Positions 1 through 5,157 of a stretch of DNA of 8,521 bases are shown piece by piece; positions within the stretch are counted from its first letter, which is position 1, and every line of letters starts with the position of its first letter. A model generated the notes under the pieces. It saw only the letters and a list, made by a program, of their open reading frames with translations, did not search any database and had not been told where the DNA came from. The position numbers and the translations under genes are program-made. The DNA lies in assembly GCA_031266115.1 (NCBI GenBank), contig JAISBQ010000214.1, positions 1-8,521 of the forward strand, read 5' to 3'. Origin of the DNA: Bifidobacteriaceae bacterium (GTDB lineage Bacteria; Actinomycetota; Actinomycetes; Actinomycetales; WQXJ01).

Positions 1-1052
1 CACGGACCGGCCGCCTGCATGGCCAGCGAATCGGTGACCAGGGCGAGGGTCACCGCGCCGGTGAAGATCAGGGCGGCGAGGGCGTTTAGGCGTTTGCTCC
101 CCACCCAGGGGAACACGCCGATCCACACAAGGTAGAGGGTGATGCCGGCGCATGCGGAGGAGAGGTACTCCAACGTGTAGGCGATGTCCCAGCTCAGCCA
201 GGGGAGCAGGGTCAGGAGCGGCTTGGTTGAGGTCAAGCCAACCGAGATGAACCAGGCCAGGCACGTCCCGGCGCAATACAGCGAGACGCGGTAAGGCCGC
301 CATCGGAGCCACAGGATCAGGTGGAAACAGAACAGAGCGAGGAGGCAGCCCATGATGATAAGTGGCCCGGCGAACACGCCGGTGGTGTACGCGCGCATCA
401 GCCAGGTGGCGCCGACCGTGTACTCGTTGGCGCCGTAGCCCTTGTCCAGGACCCAGTTGGCGGCGTGCTCAAGGATGTCGAGGCGTCCGCCATCGGCCAC
501 GGCGGTCAGGATCAGGTAGCCGTCTGATGGCGCGGCGGCCGCGCGGTCCGAGGCGGGGACGCCAAAGCGGTCAGCAGCGACGATTCGGGGGGTGGTGGGG
601 GTGGTGTCGGGGGTGTCGGGGGTGTCGGGGGTGGTGGGGGTGGTGGGGGTGGTGTCGCTGACCGTGAGGTAAACCCAGTCCGCGCCCTCGCCTGGCTTGT
701 CTGCGACGGTCAACGCGGCGCCGGGCTCGACGAGGATTCGCAGGCGGCGGGTGCCGTAGGAGGCGCCGTCTTGGAACAGGCCACCGATGCGGGCCTCGCC
801 GAGTCGATCCGCCTCCTCGAACTGCGCCGGGGTGAGGAACGCACCGGGGACGTAGGCGGCATCGCCTACCAGGGTGACGGCGGTGCGGGTGAGGTCGAAG
901 GCGCGCAGATCCCACACGCCGGTCTCAGAATGGACCTCCTGCCTGGGAGTCCACCCACCCACGGTGCCGACCACCAGGCAGATGCCGCCGATCAGAGTCA
1001 AGGCCGCAAGCGGGAACCCCCAGCGCTTCACGTACTGGCGCGGCGGTAGCAT
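1..1052 (-). CDS. 7TMR-DISM-like membrane receptor, N-terminal 350 residues (C-terminus outside window)
   Basis: The frame is open from an ATG at 1052 to the left edge with no stop. AAGGA lies 7 nt upstream; an in-frame ATG at 1079 lacks such a site. The protein begins with a membrane segment (about residues 11-33), followed by an extracytoplasmic region (about 34-225). That region has features of the jelly-roll-like sensor part of 7TMR-DISM receptors, such as Tyr-Gly-Thr-Arg-Arg-Leu-Arg (99-105) and a late LDILEHAANW segment before the membrane bundle. Hydrophobic helices follow at about 228-249, 256-274, 290-314 and 322-341. A Thr/Pro/Asp linker at 133-155 interrupts the extracytoplasmic part. 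In this family the membrane bundle is usually followed by a cytoplasmic kinase, GGDEF, cyclase or phosphatase module, which would lie beyond the window. Family assignment is by pattern only. It could be an unrelated multi-pass protein. Confidence 0.6.
   Translation of the reverse strand, partial: MLPPRQYVKRWGFPLAALTLIGGICLVVGTVGGWTPRQEVHSETGVWDLRAFDLTRTAVTLVGDAAYVPGAFLTPAQFEEADRLGEARIGGLFQDGASYGTRRLRILVEPGAALTVADKPGEGADWVYLTVSDTTPTTPTTPDTPDTPDTTPTTPRIVAADRFGVPASDRAAAAPSDGYLILTAVADGGRLDILEHAANWVLDKGYGANEYTVGATWLMRAYTTGVFAGPLIIMGCLLALFCFHLILWLRWRPYRVSLYCAGTCLAWFISVGLTSTKPLLTLLPWLSWDIAYTLEYLSSACAGITLYLVWIGVFPWVGSKRLNALAALIFTGAVTLALVTDSLAMQAAGP
588..656 (-). repeat. Thr/Pro/Asp codon repeat inside the receptor gene
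   Basis: Read on the minus strand, this 69-nt tract is a run of ACC, CCC and GAC codons giving 23 residues made only of Thr, Pro and Asp. It is built from 9-nt units (ACC ACC CCC and GAC ACC CCC), so unit gain or loss would keep the frame. The plus strand has seven runs of at least five G between 587 and 649. Confidence 0.9.
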
Positions 1053-1114
1053 GGCGCGGTCCTTGGGGTGGGTGGGCATGTGCGATGGGGTGGTGTGCGA
1101 CGGACAATCATGAG

Positions 1115-2056
1115 TCAACCAGAGGCGCGAGGGTTGGCGCAGGCCGAGAGCGCGAACCTTGCGGGATCGTGAAGTGAGGGCCCGGTGGCTTCGGAGGCGT
1201 GGGGCTGCCGGGTGTACTCCGCGCTCACGCGCTCCAACACCCTCAATCGGCTCGGCAGCGTGAGCGGCGGGGAATCTCGTGGACGTGGGGCTGGCGCAGG
1301 GCGAGAGGCCCATCGACAGTGAGGCACGCCTCGCCCCAATCGACTCTCTACTACCTGCATGTCTCCCCGGACACCATCTACGCCTACAAGGCCGGCCTGG
1401 AAAGCGTCCTCGCCGACAATCACGTCGCGTCCGGCGGCGACGAGTGCAGTGCCAAACCCCGCCTCAAGAGACTTGGCAGACCCGAACTGGGTGAGGGCGA
1501 TGTTTGTCTGGCACGGCTCCGGCTGCGAAGAATCCTCGTTGACACACATGCCTATTCCGAACACCGTGCCCGCAAACGAAGGGATCGTGTCAAACCTTGC
1601 CCCCATGGCATCGCCCACCCCCAGATAGACATCCTCGTCCGCGTAATCGTTCCCGTCGAAGAAGCTGAAACTGGCGTCGCTCAGCCCCATGCTCTCAAAC
1701 AAGACTTTGCCAGCGTTCAAGGTGATTCCAGCGAAGCCCGCATTGCCTCCTTCGGTGTTGAAGGTGGCTCCACTGAAGTACGCCTGCCAGTCGTCTGCGA
1801 TAGATGCGAGCGCTGTCATCGCCCAGGCCCTGACGGCGGACGAATCATTGCCGAGTTGGGCCGATGCCGCCTGGTAGCGCTCGTTGAGCCGCGAACGCTC
1901 TTCAGCGCGCAACTGTTCGTGCAACGTGGCCGCGTTGGTTTCCATCGTCCGTAGTACCCCAAACACCGCGATCAGCGCCGTGATCAACGCGAGATATGCG
2001 CCCAGAACCCTCTGGTAGCCCGCAGTCCTCTGTTCCCTGTTCTTGCCCAGAACCAT
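1115..2056 (-). CDS. Membrane-anchored pentapeptide-repeat-like protein, probably frameshifted
   Basis: The frame is open from an ATG at 2056 (further back to a TTG at 2152) to TGA at 1115, 313 residues from the ATG. Residues about 15-36 form a membrane helix. Residues about 44-90 resemble the conserved segment of many actinobacterial pentapeptide-repeat proteins: a charged helix, then NERYQAASAQLG, then a Val-Arg...Ala-Leu-Ala-Ser-Ile-Ala-Asp-Asp-Trp stretch. Residues 94-225 contain loose Phe-centred five-residue motifs (YFSGATF, GFAGITL, SFAGTVF). No ribosome-binding site precedes the ATG or the TTG. The last 70 or so residues are Arg/Pro/Ser-rich and look like non-coding frame. An adjacent frame there has better codon composition and stops at 1243-1245. 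The gene is therefore probably damaged at both ends. Function is unknown. Confidence 0.5.
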   Translation of the reverse strand: MVLGKNREQRTAGYQRVLGAYLALITALIAVFGVLRTMETNAATLHEQLRAEERSRLNERYQAASAQLGNDSSAVRAWAMTALASIADDWQAYFSGATFNTEGGNAGFAGITLNAGKVLFESMGLSDASFSFFDGNDYADEDVYLGVGDAMGARFDTIPSFAGTVFGIGMCVNEDSSQPEPCQTNIALTQFGSAKSLEAGFGTALVAAGRDVIVGEDAFQAGLVGVDGVRGDMQVVESRLGRGVPHCRWASRPAPAPRPRDSPPLTLPSRLRVLERVSAEYTRQPHASEATGPSLHDPARFALSACANPRASG

Positions 2057-2262
2057 AGCGCGTGTCGGACGGCGATCCCGGCTGCGAGTGCGCCAAGCGC
2101 CACGCCAGCGGTGGACCTCGCTCCCGCGTCGCTTGCCCAACCGCTTGGCCAAGGGTCACCACGCCAGTCGCCTTTCCGTTGGCCGGTCCGTACGGTGCCG
2201 CCGAGGGAACACCAATCAGTGGGGTTTCCGTGGGGTTAGGTACTTATTGCGATGTAATCCAT
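2057..2262 (-). pseudogene. Displaced 5' end of the pentapeptide-like gene in another frame
   Basis: An ATG at 2262 has AGGAG (2270-2274) 7 nt upstream, the best start signal in this area, but its frame stops after eight codons (TAA at 2236-2238). Continuing the same frame past the stop gives a convincing hydrophobic segment around 2050-2115, STAGVALGALAAGIAVRHAL, and then ends near 2000. Two-helix anchors precede the conserved segment in many relatives, and the second helix here lies in the frame of the downstream open reading frame. I infer an ancestral gene starting at 2262 that has acquired an in-frame stop and a frameshift between about 2000 and 2060. The alternative is a short leader peptide, which would not explain the hydrophobic frame. 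Confidence 0.4.
2220..2234. repeat. 15-bp motif, copy 1 (TGGGGTTTCCGTGGG)
   Basis: It is identical to 4567-4581. It lies 72 nt downstream, in tRNA sense, of the orphan tRNA end at 2306. The other copy lies 61 nt downstream of the true tRNA end at 4642. This copy has an internal TGGGGTT direct repeat (2220-2226 and 2231-2237). It could be an integrase arm-type site or a terminator remnant; the sequence does not decide. Confidence 0.5.
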
Positions 2263-2301
2263 GCTTAGTCTCCTGCATATACGCAGATCAACTGCCATAT
2301 T

Positions 2302-2340
2302 CCGGGGCCGCCCACGGGAATCGAACCCTTGAGCTAGTCA
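2302..2340 (-). repeat. Orphan tRNA-Thr 3'-half fragment, probable distal attachment site
   Basis: It aligns without gaps to 4638-4676, with mismatches only at 2306, 2315, 2333 and 2337. In tRNA sense it covers the 3' strand of the anticodon stem, variable loop, T arm and acceptor 3' strand. Similarity ends at the anticodon-loop boundary. There is no 5' half, and the mismatch at 2315 breaks a T-stem pair, so it cannot be a functional tRNA. This is the pattern left when an element integrates in a tRNA gene, replaces its 3' end and displaces the old end. Confidence 0.75.
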
Positions 2341-2555
2341 CTCCGGTTTCTCACTTTGCGGCAGTTTTCGATGGGTGCCGACCGTGTTGATCGACGCTGG
2401 TCAACGGGGGAATGTGCTTGCGGTTGCAAGCGGGTGGTTCCTGCTGTCGCGCGATTATTTCGATAGGTAAGCGATGAGCGGGCCGCGGCAGTCCGAGCGT
2501 GCAGGGGGTCGGGTCAGTGATCGGCTGAGAGGAAGCCAGCCAATCCGGGTGGTTG

Positions 2556-2586
2556 TTGTCAAAACCATATGATCGTGATATGGTTT
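2556..2586 (+). promoter_or_regulatory. abiE promoter with palindromic operator
   Basis: A -35-like TTGTCA (2556-2561) and a -10-like TATGGT (2579-2584) are 17 bp apart, putting transcription start at about 2591, the first base of the GTG start codon. The spacer and -10 are covered by a perfect inverted repeat, AAACCATAT (2562-2570) and ATATGGTTT (2578-2586), with a 7-nt centre. An extra half-site TGGTT at 2550-2554 faces AACCA at 2563-2567. AbiEi proteins are known to bind inverted repeats and repress their own operon, so this is the expected operator. No ribosome-binding site is present, which fits a leaderless mRNA. Confidence 0.7.
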
Positions 2587-2590
2587 CGCC

Positions 2591-3169
2591 GTGCTGAATG
2601 AGATTGTGACCTATCTGGACCGGTTGCGGGAGATCGCCATGGACCAGCACGGGTTCGTCACCCTTGCCCAGGCCATGGAGGCTGGCGTGCCTCAACCACA
2701 GGTCGCCCAGCTGACCGCGCGGGGAAGGCTGGACAGGGTGGCCCATGGCGTGTACCGGGTGCCGCAAGTGCCTGCCACCCGTTACGACAACTGGGCCAGG
2801 GCGGTGCTGTGGACTGGCGCGCCGGAGGCTTGTCTCAGCCACGAGACGGCCCTGACCGCGTGGGGTATCAGCGACATCAATCCCGACAAGGTGCATGTCA
2901 ACGTCGCCAAGCGGCGTCGTTTGCGCCGTGCAGGCGGAGATCAGTACGTCGTCCACCACCACGACCTCGTACCTGAGCAGGTCACCTGGTTCGAGCAGAT
3001 CCCAATCACCACCGTAGCCACCACTATCGGTCAGTGCATCGACTGGGGGTTGGACACCTACCTGGTCAAGCAGGCACTGGATCGCGGCGGCAAGACTAGC
3101 CGACTGCTTCGCGCTGACCGGGAACGGCTGGCCCAGAAGCTGGAGGAACGTGACCATGCGCACAGGTGA
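2591..3169 (+). CDS. abiEi: AbiEi-family antitoxin and autorepressor (type IV toxin-antitoxin)
   Basis: 192 residues. Residues about 5-57 form the N-terminal winged-helix domain typical of AbiEi: a GFVTLAQAMEAGVPQPQV helix-turn-helix and a wing ending in GVYRVP. The second domain begins near residue 65 and has the family's SHETALTAWGISD (83-95) and PDKVHVNV (98-105) blocks. The family counteracts the AbiEii toxin without forming a stable complex and represses the operon. The basic C-terminal tail (KTSRLLRADRERLAQKLEER) is helical. I chose the GTG at 2591 because it sits at the predicted transcription start and keeps the whole winged helix. An internal ATG at 2639 would cut off the first helix. 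The stop overlaps the toxin gene by 14 nt, indicating coupled translation. Confidence 0.88.
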   Translation: MLNEIVTYLDRLREIAMDQHGFVTLAQAMEAGVPQPQVAQLTARGRLDRVAHGVYRVPQVPATRYDNWARAVLWTGAPEACLSHETALTAWGISDINPDKVHVNVAKRRRLRRAGGDQYVVHHHDLVPEQVTWFEQIPITTVATTIGQCIDWGLDTYLVKQALDRGGKTSRLLRADRERLAQKLEERDHAHR

Positions 3170-4097
3170 GCCCTGGAACCTCGTCGAAGCCCTGTCGGGG
3201 CTCACACCGAAAGAGAAGGACCCCCGCTCGGCGCGCATTCTCAACGCCTGGATCACCCAGGCGGAGGACAAGCTGTCAAGCTCCGGTGGACGCCTCGGAT
3301 GGCTGGTCGCTTCATCTATGGTGACGGCGTCGTTGCAACGCGCGGTGGACGATGCCGGTCAGGCCAGGTTCTTGCTCAAGGGCGGCACCATGCTCCAGTA
3401 CCGTCTGCCTGGCATGACCCGGACTACGACTGACGTGGACGGCCTGGTCCGCGGTGGCATCGAGAGTTTCCTCGACGGGCTCGATGAGGTCTTCGCCTGG
3501 CCTTGGGGTCCCTTGACGTTGGTGCGAGGCGAGGTCGAGGCCATCGAGTCGCCTGACAAGATCGTCAAGCCGAGGCGGTTCGATGTGATCGTGGAGTTGG
3601 GTGGAACGACGTGGCGACGTGTCCAGGTGGAGGTGTCTCCTGACGAGGGGCACGCCGGGCAGACCTTCGCGGAGGTCACTCCTCCGTCCTTGGCTGGGTT
3701 CGGTTTGCCGAGCCCCGAGCGCCTGGTGTGCCTGTCTCTGCCGTACCAAGTGGCCCAGAAGATCCACGCCGCGTCTGGCGCGCACGACCCACCTGAATAC
3801 GTCAACGACCGGGCTCGCGACGTCGTCGACCTGCTACTGATCCGCGACTTGGCCCGTGCGGTGGGAGAGCCCGACCTGGCCACCATTCGGGCGGCGGTCC
3901 TTGACACGTTCGAGACCCGTGCGCGCGAAGCGACCGAGTTGGGACGCAGGGCCACGCTCTGGCCAGCAAAGGTCATCCCACACCGGCCTTGGCGCGATGG
4001 CTACACGAAGGCCGCCGCGTCGACGGGCATGACCCTCAGCCTAGGAGAGGCAGTCACCCTGGTGAACGCTTGGCTCGACGAGATCGACCAGGCCTGA
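3156..4097 (+). CDS. abiEii: AbiEii-family nucleotidyltransferase toxin
   Basis: 313 residues from the ATG at 3156, chosen because GGAGG (3142-3146) lies 9 nt upstream; a GTG at 3150 is only 3 nt away from it. The DNA polymerase beta-like nucleotidyltransferase signature is intact: LLKGGTMLQYRL (73-84), then Arg89 and the metal-binding Asp93-Val-Asp95, a beta strand RVQVEV (155-160), then QKIHA (201-205) and ARDVVDL (220-226). The spacing from GGT to DxD is 14 residues. Relatives include phage-abortive-infection AbiEii and the mycobacterial MenT toxins, some of which add nucleotides to tRNA 3' ends and so stop translation. With no missing key residue, activity is expected. The precise substrate cannot be told from sequence. 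Translation is coupled to the antitoxin by overlap. Confidence 0.87.
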   Translation: MRTGEPWNLVEALSGLTPKEKDPRSARILNAWITQAEDKLSSSGGRLGWLVASSMVTASLQRAVDDAGQARFLLKGGTMLQYRLPGMTRTTTDVDGLVRGGIESFLDGLDEVFAWPWGPLTLVRGEVEAIESPDKIVKPRRFDVIVELGGTTWRRVQVEVSPDEGHAGQTFAEVTPPSLAGFGLPSPERLVCLSLPYQVAQKIHAASGAHDPPEYVNDRARDVVDLLLIRDLARAVGEPDLATIRAAVLDTFETRAREATELGRRATLWPAKVIPHRPWRDGYTKAAASTGMTLSLGEAVTLVNAWLDEIDQA

Positions 4098-4541
4098 CCT
4101 ACCGGGTCGAGTAGTATCGCCGAACTCTGGCCAACGCTTGGTGCGTCGAACACTGAGGAACTACCCGAACCCTTGGTCGAGGCCAACCCCGGATCCACCC
4201 GCAGGAATCGAGTATGCCGCCTGTAGCATTGCGCGTTGACCTGTACAAATACGCCGATGATGCCGCCCATTCTCTTGCGCTGGTGGCCTTTGTCTCGCGC
4301 CAAGACCGGCGAGCTCACCAACGGTGGCGCCGATTGCGAGACGGCCAGCGGGTTGCCGAGCTACTACATGCCGCTATGCGCATCTCGCGCACTGCCGGAT
4401 AGGAACGGCAAGCCCGACTTCGGCGGTGGCGGCAGCAAAGCGGCGGGCGATGGCTCTGTGCCCCCAACGGATCGCTCCAATCACCGCAGCCACGCTCGTA
4501 CTCACCCACATGAAATACCCGTCACGCCGTTTCCGGTGAGA

Positions 4542-4574
4542 AAACCCCACAGCCTCTCTCAATCCATGGGGTTT
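4542..4574 (-). terminator. Hairpin downstream of tRNA-Thr, possible terminator
   Basis: AAACCCCA (4542-4549) and TGGGGTTT (4567-4574) form a perfect 8-bp stem with a 17-nt loop. Read on the minus strand, it comes about 68 nt after the tRNA end, and the 3' arm ends in TTTT followed by CTC, as in an intrinsic terminator. It could also act on plus-strand transcripts leaving abiE. One arm overlaps the 15-bp repeat. Confidence 0.4.
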
Positions 4575-4581
4575 CCGTGGG
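4567..4581. repeat. 15-bp motif, copy 2 (TGGGGTTTCCGTGGG)
   Basis: It is identical to 2220-2234 and similarly placed relative to the nearby tRNA 3' end. The sequence between motif and tRNA end is not otherwise alike in the two copies, which suggests separate selection for the motif or an old duplication. Confidence 0.5.
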
Positions 4582-4637
4582 ATACCGCCGCTCAAGCGTC
4601 CGAACCCACTTCTGAACCTCCCACCTGACCTGCAAGA

Positions 4638-4676
4638 CCGGAGCCGCCCAAGGGAATCGAACCCTTGACCTATTCA
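4638..4676 (-). repeat. tRNA-proximal attachment-site repeat
   Basis: This is the tRNA-side partner of the orphan copy at 2302-2340. It contains the functional 3' half of tRNA-Thr plus four flanking bases beyond the acceptor end. Under the usual mechanism this 3' half was supplied by the incoming element. Confidence 0.72.
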
Positions 4677-4714
4677 TTACGAGTGAATCGCTCTTCCGAC
4701 TGAGCTAGGGCGGC
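4642..4714 (-). tRNA. tRNA-Thr(CGT)
   Basis: 73 nt with a complete cloverleaf. The 7-bp acceptor GCCGCCC pairs with GGGCGGC, with discriminator U. The D arm is GCTC...GAGC. The anticodon stem ATTCA/TGAAT holds loop CTCGTAA (anticodon CGT, reads ACG, Thr). The T arm is AAGGG-TTCGATT-CCCTT. CCA is not encoded. It lies downstream of and parallel to the peptidase gene. Confidence 0.96.
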
Positions 4715-4769
4715 CTGCCCGACGCCTGGTCGCGGCCCCTGAGGGACAGCCAGACGCGCAGCGCGGACC

Positions 4770-4799
4770 ACTCTAGCCGAGAAGCCGACTGTCGCCCAA
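4770..4799 (-). promoter_or_regulatory. Possible tRNA-Thr promoter
   Basis: On the minus strand, TTGGGC (4794-4799) and TAGAGT (4770-4775) are separated by 18 bp, each matching 4 of 6 consensus positions. Transcription would begin near 4763, leaving a leader of about 50 nt to be removed from the tRNA. Confidence 0.35.
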
Positions 4800-4968
4800 C
4801 TTCCGATTGGCGCGGGTCCGGTACACCCCTGGATGTGGCCACTCCCGGGTCAGGGCTGTGACCTGGGGTGATGGAAGGCGTCGGAGCTCGGATTGATCAC
4901 AAGTAGTGCGGAACTAACGCCACCATGGACGGTCGGGGTGTTGTCATGCCCCACCACCCCCACCAGAT

Positions 4969-5031
4969 CGTCGAGTTTCAGGTTCGGGGGCCAGATCGGC
5001 CGGTTTCAGCCCTCAAAGGTGAAACTCGACG
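4969..5031. repeat. 63-bp sequence with perfect 12-bp terminal inverted repeats
   Basis: CGTCGAGTTTCA (4969-4980) is the exact reverse complement of TGAAACTCGACG (5020-5031). The 39-nt middle contains a further GTTTCA (5003-5008) that can also pair with the right arm. No target duplication is evident. Possible readings are an insertion-sequence relic with its two ends fused, a miniature element, or a transcript hairpin. Confidence 0.6.
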
Positions 5032-5075
5032 CACTGTGGCTGCCAGTGGGGTTCGCGCATGTCGGGAAGCTTCCC

Positions 5076-5100
5076 CGGACACCGCACCCGCCCGTGTCCG
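5076..5100 (-). terminator. Hairpin after the peptidase gene, weak terminator candidate
   Basis: CGGACAC (5076-5082) and GTGTCCG (5094-5100) make a 7-bp GC-rich stem with an 11-nt loop, about 58 nt past the peptidase stop. It lacks a T tract, and GGGAAGCTTCCC abuts it. Confidence 0.25.
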
Positions 5101-5157
5101 CCCGCGAGTCAACGACTTCCTGCATCCACGTGGAGAGCCCTTCCAACTCCCCGCCGC

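Larger units (their letters stand above)
4098..4637. other. Gene-poor part of the islet
   Basis: No recognisable gene lies in this 540-bp stretch. A 62-codon plus-strand frame (4214-4402), preceded by AGGA, reads without internal stop and has a basic, possibly helical C-terminal half, but it matches no family I know. Longer frames overlapping it are Ser/Pro/Arg-rich and unconvincing. The right part holds a hairpin at 4542-4574 and the second copy of the 15-bp motif. It may be what remains of the element's integration module, but no integrase motif survives. Confidence 0.4.
2302..4676. mobile_element. AbiE islet bounded by tRNA-Thr 3'-end repeats
   Basis: The direct repeats at 2302-2340 and 4638-4676 are 2,336 bp apart in register. 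Between them lie the plus-strand abiEi-abiEii operon and about 540 bp without a recognisable gene. The operon runs opposite to the surrounding minus-strand genes. No recombinase, excisionase, replication or transfer gene can be read in any frame. It is either a decayed integrative element that kept only its defence cargo or a small element mobilised in trans. The repeats have diverged, so the insertion is not very recent. Confidence 0.65.
4715..5157. other. Intergenic region between peptidase gene and tRNA-Thr
   Basis: I see no gene in this 443-bp stretch. Short plus-strand frames here (for example from 4893) are Pro/Ser/Arg-rich without recognisable motifs. It holds the likely tRNA promoter, a 63-bp sequence bounded by inverted repeats (4969-5031), a perfect 12-nt palindrome GGGAAGCTTCCC (5064-5075) and a hairpin just after the peptidase gene. 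Confidence 0.5.

Noticed and set aside
587..656. CRISPR-like tandem array
   Set aside because: The units are 9 nt, contiguous and codon-phased, with no spacers and no cas genes.
1199..1954. 251-residue plus-strand open frame
   Set aside because: It is antisense to the pentapeptide-like gene, whose minus frame has a membrane helix and recognisable family segment. The plus frame is Arg-rich with no motif.
2302..2340. A second functional tRNA gene
   Set aside because: Only the 3' half exists; there is no D arm or acceptor 5' strand nearby, and a T-stem pair is broken.
2351..3271. 306-residue minus-strand open frame
   Set aside because: It lies opposite abiEi, which is clearly assigned. The minus protein is His/Pro/Arg-rich without a family signature.
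2340..4640. Integrase or excisionase gene within the islet
   Set aside because: No frame shows the Arg...His-x-x-Arg...Tyr pattern of tyrosine recombinases or a serine recombinase motif.
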